Shown here piece by piece: positions 8,386 to 16,596 of a stretch of 64,000 nt of DNA. This stretch comes from an uncultured Lachnospiraceae bacterium (GTDB taxonomy: Bacteria; Bacillota; Clostridia; Lachnospirales; Lachnospiraceae). Within the stretch, counting starts at the first letter, position 1. Each line of letters starts with the position of its first letter. The stretch is from assembly GCA_905235745.1 (NCBI GenBank), contig CAJOMN010000008.1:1-64000 (forward strand). The letters are read 5' to 3'. The position numbers and the translations under genes were made by a program. The notes under the pieces are model-generated. The model had not been told where the DNA came from and did no database searches. It was given only the letters and a program-made list of their open reading frames with translations.

Positions 8386-9624
8386 CTATTCCCAGCCGAG
8401 CCGGCTTCTGATATTTGCCACCGACTCAGTGAACCTGTCTATATCATCCTCGTTATTGTAGAACATGATACTCGCCCTTGCGCAGGACGGTGTCTTTATG
8501 TGCTCGAGAAGAGGCTGTGCGCAGTGATGCCCGGCTCTTATACATACTTTATCCCCTGCCAGTATTTCCGAGATATCATGAGGATGCACGTTATCTATCG
8601 TAAAACTGATGATGCCGTTATGATCTTCATTGTCTATACTTCCGAGTATATGCACATGATCGGTTCTCTTTAATGCTTCAAGCGCACGGATCGTAAGCTC
8701 CCTGTCCCTGTTGGTGATATACTCGTATCCTATATCGCTTATATACCTGATCGCTTCGGCAAGAGCCGCGGCGCCGGCGGCATTTACGGTTCCCGCCTCA
8801 AACTTGTGCGGCACTTCGGCATATTTTGCCCCGTCCCTTCTGACGCTCTCGATCATTTCACCTCCCATAAGGAAGGGCGGCATATCGTCAAGAAGTGATC
8901 TTCTCCCATAGAGAACGCCTATTCCCATCGGTGCCAGGAGTTTATGACCCGAAAAGGCAAGAAAATCAGCTCCGAGATCCATTACATCGATCTTCATGTG
9001 CGGGATACTCTGGGATGCATCTATCAGTACAAGCGCTCCCGCAGAGTGTGCCATATCGATGATCTTCCTTACCGGATTGCACCGTCCGAGAACATTTGAT
9101 ACATGCCCGAACGCAACAAGCTTCGTCCTGTTATTGATCGTCCGCATCAGTTCTTCATCCGTAAAGGTTCCGTCCGTATCACACTCGATATAACGAAGCG
9201 TTGCGCCTGTGGCCTTTGCGACCATCTGCCACGGAAGCATGTTGCTATGGTGCTCGGCAATAGATACCGCGATCTCATCACCGGCTTTGATATTATTAAG
9301 CCCCCAGCTGTACGCGACAAGATTGATGCTCTCGGTGGCATTCCTCGTAAAGACGATCTCATCACTTGATGCGGCGCCGATAAAAGATGCAACGCTTTTT
9401 CTGGCATCCTCGTATATAGCGGTGGCGTCAAGGCTCAGCGGATAGAACCCGCGCATTGGATTGGCGTTATGGTCTGTATAGAATGAACTCTCCGCCTCTA
9501 TTACCGATGCCGGTTTCTGTGATGTGGCCGCGTTATCAAGATACGCATAACCGCTTCGCGCTATGAGCGGAAAATCATTCCTGATATCTTCATTTGTTCT
9601 TATAATCTTACCTGTTGCAGACAT
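8386..9624 (-). CDS. sufS: Cysteine desulfurase SufS
   Basis: A PLP-dependent group II desulfurase of 412 residues that takes sulfur from cysteine to form an enzyme persulfide. Visible are YLDNAATSQKP near the start, FTRNATESIN, HHSNMLPWQ, the PLP lysine in FSGHKLLAP, and the catalytic Cys in RAGHHCAQP. The start overlaps the end of sufD by 25 bases. Length and motifs are typical. Confidence 0.96.
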   Translation of the reverse strand: MSATGKIIRTNEDIRNDFPLIARSGYAYLDNAATSQKPASVIEAESSFYTDHNANPMRGFYPLSLDATAIYEDARKSVASFIGAASSDEIVFTRNATESINLVAYSWGLNNIKAGDEIAVSIAEHHSNMLPWQMVAKATGATLRYIECDTDGTFTDEELMRTINNRTKLVAFGHVSNVLGRCNPVRKIIDMAHSAGALVLIDASQSIPHMKIDVMDLGADFLAFSGHKLLAPMGIGVLYGRRSLLDDMPPFLMGGEMIESVRRDGAKYAEVPHKFEAGTVNAAGAAALAEAIRYISDIGYEYITNRDRELTIRALEALKRTDHVHILGSIDNEDHNGIISFTIDNVHPHDISEILAGDKVCIRAGHHCAQPLLEHIKTPSCARASIMFYNNEDDIDRFTESVANIRSRLGWE

Positions 9625-10478
9625 TGTTGTACCTTTTCGCTTATTATTGTATCGTCCGCCTTCGCAAGAAGGCTGTCAAACATTCCGTATATGACGAGTT
9701 TCCTGGCATCTTCCGGGCTGATCCCGCGGCTTTGCATATAGAAGAGGACATCCTCGTCAATGCTTCCTATCGCCGCACCGTGTGCTCCCTCAACATCTTC
9801 CTCCGTACACAGTATCACCGGCAGCGACTGGTTGATCACATTTTCGTCAAGCAGTATCACTTTTTCTCTTTCATCGCCCTTTGATCCGGACGAGCCCGTC
9901 CGAAAATCGATCGTTCCCTTAAAGAGCTTGAAAGCGTTTTCATTCAGGGCTCCGTTAACGCTTATATTGCTGACGCCCCTCTTGCCCGTGTGGTTAACGA
10001 CATAGTTCATATCAATATGCGCATCCTCCCCGGCAAAGTACGCACAGCTGATATCGACACTGCTTTCATCCCCGATAAGGTCGGCGGTAAGATCCGAATA
10101 TATTTCGCCCCCGGGCAGATATATCTGGATAACCTCCAGTCTTGAGCTTTCATCAAGTCTTGCACATAATCTTCCGAGAAGCTTTCCTTCTCCGGCAGAT
10201 ATACGGGTCTGTATCAGCTTAAGCGTCGATCCTTTTCCGAGTGTTGCATATGTTTCGACATTTTGTGTGCTTCCGGCGCCGTATGACATTACGACGTTTA
10301 TGCTCTGTCCTGCCGGAACCGCTATGTTTACTTTCTTGTCGCCGCCCTCATCGATATCAAGCCTTTTATCTTCCGATATTTCATATATCACCGGCTCTCC
10401 CGCATCATGATCCACTACGCTCTCATTCATGTGAAGGTGGTTGAATGTACTTGCGGGGAGCTTGTTCATCCTGATCAT
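9600..10478 (-). CDS. sufD: Fe-S scaffold subunit SufD
   Basis: A 292-residue SufB/SufD-family protein, shorter than the usual 350-430 because the N-terminal region is reduced. The beta-helix core and the C-terminal helices ISPEDARKLVIYGMFDSLL are recognisable, as is AAIGSIDEDVLFYMQSRG, which corresponds to the region around the conserved acidic/His site. It forms the scaffold with SufB and SufC. The start overlaps the sufB stop by 4 bases. Confidence 0.9.
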   Translation of the reverse strand: MIRMNKLPASTFNHLHMNESVVDHDAGEPVIYEISEDKRLDIDEGGDKKVNIAVPAGQSINVVMSYGAGSTQNVETYATLGKGSTLKLIQTRISAGEGKLLGRLCARLDESSRLEVIQIYLPGGEIYSDLTADLIGDESSVDISCAYFAGEDAHIDMNYVVNHTGKRGVSNISVNGALNENAFKLFKGTIDFRTGSSGSKGDEREKVILLDENVINQSLPVILCTEEDVEGAHGAAIGSIDEDVLFYMQSRGISPEDARKLVIYGMFDSLLAKADDTIISEKVQQCLQQVRL

Positions 10479-11881
10479 CCGATACTTCCTTTCATTTCCA
10501 GCCTGATGAGATTATTCATCTCGATCGCATATTCAAGCGGAAGCTCTTTGCTTACGTTGTCTGCAAATCCGCTGACTATGAGCGCTTTGGCATCTTCCTC
10601 GCTAAGACCTCTCGACATTAGATAGAATACCGTCTCGTCGCTTATCCTTCCTATCTGCGCCTCATGACCGACATCGGTCTTGTTCGTCCTTATATCCATC
10701 GCGGGTATCGTATCGGAGCGTGATATCGAATCAAGCATGAGCGATTCGCATGATACCGAGCTTTTGGAGCCTTCCGCCGACCGGTCGATCCTGACGGCGC
10801 TTCGGAATGTACACACTCCTCCGCCTTTCGATATCGATTTTGTATTGATATAGGAGCTTGTATTCCTGCCCATATGGACTACCTTGGCTCCGGTATCGAG
10901 ATTCTGGTCGGTGTTCGCAAAAGAGATACCGGTAAATTCCATGCTCGAATCATCACCCTTTAATATACTCATAGGATACAGATAGGATATATGTGAACCG
11001 AAAGAACCCGACACCCACTCGATCCTTCCGCCTTCTTCCACCACAGCCCTCTTGCTGTTGAGGTTATACATATTCCTGGACCAGTTCTCTATTGTTGAAT
11101 AGCGCAGTCTTGCGCCTTTTCCGACATACAGTTCCACGCATCCCGCATGCAGGTTGGCGACATTGTATTTCGGTGCGGAGCAGCCCTCGATAAAATGAAG
11201 ATCGGCTCCTTCTTCAACTATTATGAGCGTATGCTCGAACTGTCCCGCCCCCTTTGCATTCAGTCTGAAGTATGACTGGAGCGGGATATCAACCTTTACT
11301 CCCTTCGGAACGTATACGAAAGATCCTCCCGACCAGACCGCTCCGTGAAGAGCGGCAAACTTGTGATCGTTCGGAGGAATGAGCTTCATGAACCTGTCTT
11401 TGATAAGATCCGCATATTCTCCGTGCAGAGCGCTTTCTATATCGCTGTATACCACGCCCTGCTTCGCGACATCATCCTTCACATTATGATATACCAGTTC
11501 GGAATCGTACTGCGCTCCGACCCCGGCGAGTGATTTTCTCTCTGCCTGCGGTATTCCGAGCTTTTCAAACGTGTCCTTGATCTCCTCGGGGACTTCGTCC
11601 CAGTTGTCCGCCAGCTTTGTGTTCTTGCGGACATACGTCGCGATATGATCTATATCAAGTCCTTCTATCGAAGGCCCCCATTCGGGGAAAGCGATCTCGT
11701 TATACAGTTTCAATGACCGGAGACGCAGCTGCCGCATCCACTCCGGATCATTCTTCTCTTCGGAGATCTGAAGTACTATCTCCTCGGTAAGACCGTCCTT
11801 CAGCCTGTACGCATCAGCGTCTTCATTCCTGAAATCATACAGGCTTCTGTCAATATCTTCCACAAATGTTTTATCTTCCAT
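10475..11881 (-). CDS. sufB: Fe-S cluster scaffold protein SufB
   Basis: At 468 residues this is a standard SufB, which receives sulfur and builds the cluster in a SufBC2D complex. The central beta-helix carries FEHTLIIVEEGADLHFIEGC and RSDTIPAMDI; the C-terminal DVGHEAQIGRISDETVFYL segment is diagnostic. It lies between sufC (14-base gap) and sufD (4-base overlap). Confidence 0.97.
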   Translation of the reverse strand: MEDKTFVEDIDRSLYDFRNEDADAYRLKDGLTEEIVLQISEEKNDPEWMRQLRLRSLKLYNEIAFPEWGPSIEGLDIDHIATYVRKNTKLADNWDEVPEEIKDTFEKLGIPQAERKSLAGVGAQYDSELVYHNVKDDVAKQGVVYSDIESALHGEYADLIKDRFMKLIPPNDHKFAALHGAVWSGGSFVYVPKGVKVDIPLQSYFRLNAKGAGQFEHTLIIVEEGADLHFIEGCSAPKYNVANLHAGCVELYVGKGARLRYSTIENWSRNMYNLNSKRAVVEEGGRIEWVSGSFGSHISYLYPMSILKGDDSSMEFTGISFANTDQNLDTGAKVVHMGRNTSSYINTKSISKGGGVCTFRSAVRIDRSAEGSKSSVSCESLMLDSISRSDTIPAMDIRTNKTDVGHEAQIGRISDETVFYLMSRGLSEEDAKALIVSGFADNVSKELPLEYAIEMNNLIRLEMKGSIG

Positions 11882-11895
11882 TACGATACGCCGCC

Positions 11896-12642
11896 TTATA
11901 CATCCGTTTCCTGGGAATAACCGTTTGCATTTATCTCATCCACAAGTGATGCATCTCCGCTCTTTGCTATGACGCCGTCAATCATCACATGAGTCCGGTC
12001 CACCCTGAGTGATGAGAGTATCCCCGTACTGTGGGTTATCACGAGAAGCGAGCCCCGGCAGCGCTTCCTGTATTCGCTTATTCCGGATGAAACGATCCTG
12101 ACCGCGTCAACATCAAGTCCCGAATCAGTCTCGTCAAGTATGGCAAACTTCGGCTCAAGCATCAGCAGCTGCAGTATCTCGGCCTTCTTCTTCTCTCCGC
12201 CCGAAAATCCCACGTTAAGGTCTCTCTCGGCATACGACTCATCCATGTCGAGAAGCTGCATTGTCTCTTTAAGCTTCTTTTTGTAGTCCCACAGTTTGAC
12301 CCGCTGTCCGCTTATATTCTCAAGTGCGCTCCTGATAAATGCCGAAAGCGTTACTCCGGGAACATCGGGAGGGTTCTGGAATGAGAGGAATATCCCTCTT
12401 GCGGCCCGCGCGTTCGCAGGCTCTTTCGTGATATCCGCTCCGTCAAAAATGATACTGCCTTCTGTTATCTCATACTGCGGACTACCCATAATGGCATAAC
12501 CGAGTGTGGATTTGCCCGTACCGTTAGGTCCCATAAGAACATGGGTCTCATCCGCACCGATTACAAGATCCACTCCGCGGAGTATCTCTGCCTTTCCCGC
12601 ATTTACATGCAGATTATTAACTGTAAGCATATTGTTATCCAT
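11896..12642 (-). CDS. sufC: Fe-S assembly ATPase SufC
   Basis: A 248-residue ABC-type ATPase that drives conformational change in SufBCD. Walker A is GPNGTGKST, the signature is FSGGEKKKAEILQL (the SufC variant) and Walker B is FAILDETDSGLDVDAV, where the D-S-G-L-D form is typical of SufC. It is the first gene of the suf operon and sits directly behind a strong promoter. Confidence 0.97.
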   Translation of the reverse strand: MDNNMLTVNNLHVNAGKAEILRGVDLVIGADETHVLMGPNGTGKSTLGYAIMGSPQYEITEGSIIFDGADITKEPANARAARGIFLSFQNPPDVPGVTLSAFIRSALENISGQRVKLWDYKKKLKETMQLLDMDESYAERDLNVGFSGGEKKKAEILQLLMLEPKFAILDETDSGLDVDAVRIVSSGISEYRKRCRGSLLVITHSTGILSSLRVDRTHVMIDGVIAKSGDASLVDEINANGYSQETDV

Positions 12643-12673
12643 ATAAGCACCACCTGATGATTTTTTCCATACG

Positions 12674-12702
12674 AATATACACCCTTTTGCCTACCGGGTC
12701 AA
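12674..12702 (-). promoter_or_regulatory. suf operon promoter
   Basis: Minus strand: -35 TTGACC (12697-12702), 17-base spacer, -10 TATATT (12674-12679), about 30 bases before the sufC ATG. CCTA and TAGG form small symmetric arms around the -35 region and could be part of an Rrf2/IscR operator, though the match to known IscR sites is not close. Confidence 0.7.
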
Positions 12703-12719
12703 TAGGTAATTGTCACAAC

Positions 12720-12748
12720 AAAAAGACCGGTTCATGCCGGTCTTTTTG
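12720..12748. terminator. Terminator between metY and suf
   Basis: AAAAAGACCGG and CCGGTCTTTTT form an 11-bp stem with a 6-base loop. With A and T runs on both sides it can end transcription in either direction; on the minus strand it follows the sulfhydrylase gene and separates it from the suf promoter. Confidence 0.85.
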
Positions 12749-12775
12749 TATTCATGTCCCGCTCGGGAAAAGCTG

Positions 12776-14056
12776 TTATATTGCAGCAAATCCTTTCTCA
12801 AGATCCGCGATTATGTCATCAATGTGTTCTGTTCCTATCGATAATCTGATAGTGCTTTCATTGATATCAGCCGCTCTAAGCTCCTCTTCCGTCATCTGGG
12901 AATGAGTCGTCGACGCAGGATGTATTACAAGGCTCTTTACATCGGCAACGTTTGCAAGAAGCGAGAATATCTCAAGGTTATCGATGAATTTCCATGCTTC
13001 ATCCCTTCCACCCTTGATGTCAAATGTGAATATGGAAGCTCCTCCCTTCGGGAAGTATTTCTTGTACAGATCATGCTGGGGATGATCGGGAAGCGCGGGA
13101 TGATTTACCTTTGCAACCTTCGGATGGCGGCTCAGGTACTCTACGACTTTTGCGGTATTCTCCGCATGTCTGTCGAGCCGAAGTGACAGTGTCTCCACTC
13201 CCTGCAGAAGGAGGAATGCGTTAAACGGTGAGATCGTTGCTCCCGTATCACGAAGCAGAATAGCGCGGATATAAGTAACGAATGCGGCTCCGCCGAGGGC
13301 ATCGTAGAACGACAGGCCGTGATAGCTCGGGTTCGGATCTGCGAGGTTCGGGTATTTTCCGCTTGCTTTCCAGTTGAAGTTACCGCCTTCAACTATGATA
13401 CCGCCAAGTGTTGTTCCGTGTCCGCCTATAAACTTTGTCGCCGAATGAACTACTATGTCGGCGCCGTGCTCTATAGGTCTTATAAGATACGGCGTACCGA
13501 AAGTATTGTCTATGACAAGCGGCAGACCGTGCTTATGTGCTATTTCCGCAAGAGCGTCAATGTTCGGAATATCGCTGTTGGGATTTCCGAGTGTCTCGAT
13601 GTAGATCGCTCTTGTATTTTCCCTGATCGCATCCTCGGTTTCCTTGAGGTTATGAATGTCGACAAAGGTTGTCTCGATCCCGTACTGCGGAAGAGTATGT
13701 GCAAGAAGGTTGTAGCTTCCGCCGTAGATCGAATTCTGTGATACGATATGCCCGCCGTTTGCCGCAAGGGCCTCTATTGTGTATGTAACGGCAGCTGCTC
13801 CGCTCGCAAGCGCTAACGCTGCAGTTCCGCCTTCAAGTGCGGCAAGTCTCTTTTCCAGAACATCCTGTGTGGAATTGGTAAGTCTTCCGTAGATGTTTCC
13901 CGCATCTGCCAGTCCGAAACGGTCGGCTGCATGCTTGCTGTTGTGGAATACATATGATGTCGTCTGATAGATAGGCACCGCTCTTGCGTCCGTTGCCGGG
14001 TCAGCCTCTTCCTGCCCCACATGTAACTGCAATGTTTCAAATTTGTAATCACTCAT
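12776..14056 (-). CDS. metY: O-acetylhomoserine sulfhydrylase
   Basis: A PLP enzyme of the Cys/Met metabolism family that makes homocysteine from O-acetylhomoserine and sulfide. The 426-residue length is typical of MetY and longer than MetB/MetC (about 380-400). Landmarks are PIYQTTSYVF, GRLTNSTQDVLEKRLAALEG and the PLP-lysine segment HSATKFIGGHGT. It stands alone, with its own promoter and terminator, between mnmA and suf, in keeping with the sulfur theme. Cystathionine gamma-synthase is the less likely alternative. Confidence 0.93.
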   Translation of the reverse strand: MSDYKFETLQLHVGQEEADPATDARAVPIYQTTSYVFHNSKHAADRFGLADAGNIYGRLTNSTQDVLEKRLAALEGGTAALALASGAAAVTYTIEALAANGGHIVSQNSIYGGSYNLLAHTLPQYGIETTFVDIHNLKETEDAIRENTRAIYIETLGNPNSDIPNIDALAEIAHKHGLPLVIDNTFGTPYLIRPIEHGADIVVHSATKFIGGHGTTLGGIIVEGGNFNWKASGKYPNLADPNPSYHGLSFYDALGGAAFVTYIRAILLRDTGATISPFNAFLLLQGVETLSLRLDRHAENTAKVVEYLSRHPKVAKVNHPALPDHPQHDLYKKYFPKGGASIFTFDIKGGRDEAWKFIDNLEIFSLLANVADVKSLVIHPASTTHSQMTEEELRAADINESTIRLSIGTEHIDDIIADLEKGFAAI

Positions 14057-14105
14057 GACTGTTCTCCTTTCGTCTTGAACAACAACTGCCCGTTATTTTG
14101 GTATT

Positions 14106-14135
14106 ATTCTACAGTCTCCGGCAGATTATGTACAA
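14106..14135 (-). promoter_or_regulatory. Promoter of the sulfhydrylase gene
   Basis: Minus strand: -35 TTGTAC (14130-14135), 18-base spacer, -10 TAGAAT (14106-14111); AGGAGA precedes the ATG. Upstream there are AT-rich half-repeats (CTATAG, TTATAG, CTATAT) that could bind an Rrf2/CymR-type regulator; this is only suggestive. Confidence 0.5.
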
Positions 14136-14190
14136 TACCGGAATGATATAGCGGACTATAAGAAAAACCTATAGCAGGCACGTCTGCGTG

Positions 14191-15252
14191 TTATATGATT
14201 ATTCCGCCCCCGATTATACAGTCGTTCTCATCATACATGACAGCCGACTGTCCCGGGGACGCCGCTCTTACCGGCTTGTCAAAGCAGATGATCAGATGCC
14301 CTTCGCCATCGGTCCGTGCGATTGCATCCTGCGGCTCATGACGGTAGCGAACCTTGGCTTTACACCTGACGGCATCTCCTTCTCCCATATCGGAAATACT
14401 CATATAATTAGGATCGCGGCACACAACCGTATCAGTATACAGCGACTCGTTATCGGACAGCACTACTTCATTCTTCCCGGCGTCTATCTTCTTGACGTAC
14501 ATGGGATATCCGAATGCGATGCCGAGTCCTTTTCTCTGACCTACCGTATAGTGGATTATCCCTTTATGACGTCCGAGGATATTACCGTCCTCATCGACAA
14601 AATTTCCTTCCCCGGGCAGCGAGCCGTCATAATTTGCTTCTATATATCCGGCGTAATCATCATCACTTACAAAGCATATCTCCTGGGAATCCGGTTTGTC
14701 GGCAACAGGCAGCGCCGCCGCCCTTGCTATCTTTCTTACCTCGTCTTTACTAAGAGCCCCGAGCGGCATAAGCGTCCTTGAAAGCTGCTCCTGCGACAGC
14801 TTGTACAGCATATATGTCTGGTCTTTTGCCGGGGTATCCGCACGCTTTACCGTGAATCTTCCGCCCGCAAGCTGCAGGACCGAAGCATAATGCCCTGTTG
14901 CAACATACGCTGCCCCGAGATCATCCGCCATCTTCAGCATCTTGTCCCATTTGAGCCGCCGGTTGCATTCTATGCATGGATTGGGCGTTATCCCGCGGAT
15001 ATAATCTTCCATAAAAGGATCCGTTATGTTTTGTCGAAATTCGGCAAAGCAGTCATGCACATAATACGGAATATCCAAAGCATCGGCAATAGACCGCGCA
15101 TCGCTTATCTCGCAGCATCTGCTCTCCTCCCCGCTCTTTCCGACCCAGGTGCGGAGTGTAACACCGATGACATCATATCCTGACATTTTCAAAAGGTATG
15201 CCGCCACTGCGCTGTCAACGCCGCCCGACATACCCACGATAACACGTTCCAT
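14191..15252 (-). CDS. mnmA: tRNA 2-thiouridylase MnmA
   Basis: The enzyme thiolates U34 of Lys, Glu and Gln tRNAs using persulfide sulfur. Its 353 residues include the PP-loop GMSGGVDSAVAA at the start, the Cys in NPCIECNRRLKWDKM, the second catalytic Cys in DSQEICFVSDDDY, and the C-terminal beta-barrel. The sulfur donor in this genome could be the nearby SufS or another desulfurase not in view. Confidence 0.96.
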   Translation of the reverse strand: MERVIVGMSGGVDSAVAAYLLKMSGYDVIGVTLRTWVGKSGEESRCCEISDARSIADALDIPYYVHDCFAEFRQNITDPFMEDYIRGITPNPCIECNRRLKWDKMLKMADDLGAAYVATGHYASVLQLAGGRFTVKRADTPAKDQTYMLYKLSQEQLSRTLMPLGALSKDEVRKIARAAALPVADKPDSQEICFVSDDDYAGYIEANYDGSLPGEGNFVDEDGNILGRHKGIIHYTVGQRKGLGIAFGYPMYVKKIDAGKNEVVLSDNESLYTDTVVCRDPNYMSISDMGEGDAVRCKAKVRYRHEPQDAIARTDGEGHLIICFDKPVRAASPGQSAVMYDENDCIIGGGIII

Positions 15253-15321
15253 ATACTCACCATTAACTGATTGTAATAATGACCCGGACTTTGCAGGAAA
15301 GAGGGGGATTATTCCGCCCGG

Positions 15322-15657
15322 CTAAACTGCCACGATTATCACTCCGAGTATGACAAGCGCCATTCCCGCAAGCTTCTGCGGTGATACTTTTTCCTTGAGG
15401 ATCAGTCCTCCCAATACCGTAACAAACACGTAGCCGCTTGATTCAAGCATGGCGCCCAGTGACAGCGGGATAACCTTATAACAGTATACCGTTATAAGAG
15501 TTGCAAGAAAAAAGATTGCATACGCCGTCACTACTCTTATATTCAGATACTCATATATCCATGACCTGTATTGTTTCCTTGCGGCAAGCTTCAACAGTAT
15601 CTGCGAAAATGCCGATATGAGAGATGCCGACAGGAATATGATTATATAGCCTGTCAT
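15322..15657 (-). CDS. Small EamA/SMR-type membrane protein (ArnE/F-like)
   Basis: The product of 111 residues has four membrane segments and the EamA/SMR C-terminal pattern SSGYVFVTVLGGLILKEKVS. Its length equals that of ArnE, half of the ArnE/ArnF pair that flips undecaprenyl-phosphate-aminoarabinose. It overlaps the GT2 gene by 4 bases, and a second such protein (20663-21049) lies in the same cluster. I infer that the two form a heterodimeric flippase for the polyprenyl-linked sugar made here. A drug-efflux SMR role is less likely in this context. Confidence 0.8.
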   Translation of the reverse strand: MTGYIIIFLSASLISAFSQILLKLAARKQYRSWIYEYLNIRVVTAYAIFFLATLITVYCYKVIPLSLGAMLESSGYVFVTVLGGLILKEKVSPQKLAGMALVILGVIIVAV

Positions 15658-16592
15658 CCGTCCTTACTCCCCGGCTCTTTAACCTCGTCCACTATATACA
15701 CCGGTCTGTTACGTGTTGCGTCAAGTGTCCTCCACAGATACTCTCCAAGTACCCCGAGCGTCAGCAGTATCACTCCTGTCGAAAACAATACAAGGCACAT
15801 AAGGGTCGACCAGCCGCGCACGGGCGTTCCGGTATTGATATATTCGATAATGACCCCGATTATCCATATGAAAGCACAAACAGCCATGACCACGCCCATT
15901 CCGGACATAAACCTTATCGGAAAATAGGAAAAGCTCATCATTGAATCGGCTGCAAGCTTAAACTTCTTGGAGAAGGTCCAGCGGGATTTGCCGACCTCGC
16001 GATCCTTCCTGTGAAAGTACACATTTGCCGATCTGAATCCTATCCACAGCACCTGCAGGGACAGGGATGAATTCTTCTCATCAAGCCGCATCAGTACTTC
16101 TATCGCCTGACGGTCAAGAAGGTAACAATCAAAACCTCCCTTCGGCATTTTGCTGTCTATCGTCCTGCGTACAATGGAATAATACAGGTTGGCAAAGAAT
16201 TTCTTGACCGCCGGATCATCCCTTTCCTCTCTGACGGCAAGGACAACCTTATTCCCTTCTTTCCACTTATCGTACATCCTGACGATCAGCTCCGAATCCT
16301 CCTGCAGATCGGCCTGTTTCGTCACTGCGCAGTCGCCCGTGCATTGCGACAGCCCGGCAAGTATCGCGGCATGCTCTCCGAAATTCCGCGACAGTCTCAC
16401 AAGCTTAACGTTATCATCAAGCTCCCTGATACTGTTCATGACAGCCCAGGAATCGTCTCCCGAACCGTCATCGACCATTACGATCTCATAATCCCCGATA
16501 TCACCAAGGATCTTGGCTTTCATATCCTCATACAGAAGCATCAGCGTGTCTGAATTGTAGTAGACAGGGATTATGATCGAAATCTTGCTCAT
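15654..16592 (-). CDS. Polyprenyl-phosphate glycosyltransferase, GT2
   Basis: A 312-residue DPM1/GtrB/ArnC-like enzyme that would move a sugar from a nucleotide donor to polyprenyl phosphate. The N-terminal GT-A domain has ISIIIPVYYNS, MVDDGSGDDS and RLSRNFGEHAAIL. The usual DxD before DLQ reads KQADLQ, so the first Asp is replaced by Gln; ArnC-type proteins also vary here. RKDREVGKSRWTFSKKFKLA and two C-terminal membrane helices complete the family architecture. It lies between the ThDP enzyme and the SMR protein, with gaps of 4 and -4 bases. Confidence 0.9.
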   Translation of the reverse strand: MSKISIIIPVYYNSDTLMLLYEDMKAKILGDIGDYEIVMVDDGSGDDSWAVMNSIRELDDNVKLVRLSRNFGEHAAILAGLSQCTGDCAVTKQADLQEDSELIVRMYDKWKEGNKVVLAVREERDDPAVKKFFANLYYSIVRRTIDSKMPKGGFDCYLLDRQAIEVLMRLDEKNSSLSLQVLWIGFRSANVYFHRKDREVGKSRWTFSKKFKLAADSMMSFSYFPIRFMSGMGVVMAVCAFIWIIGVIIEYINTGTPVRGWSTLMCLVLFSTGVILLTLGVLGEYLWRTLDATRNRPVYIVDEVKEPGSKDG

Positions 16593-16596
16593 AGTA

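Noticed and set aside
14057-14190. Possible SAM or T-box riboswitch before the sulfhydrylase gene
   Set aside because: From the predicted start site only about 40 bases of leader remain, too short for either, and no typical stem or anti-terminator is seen.
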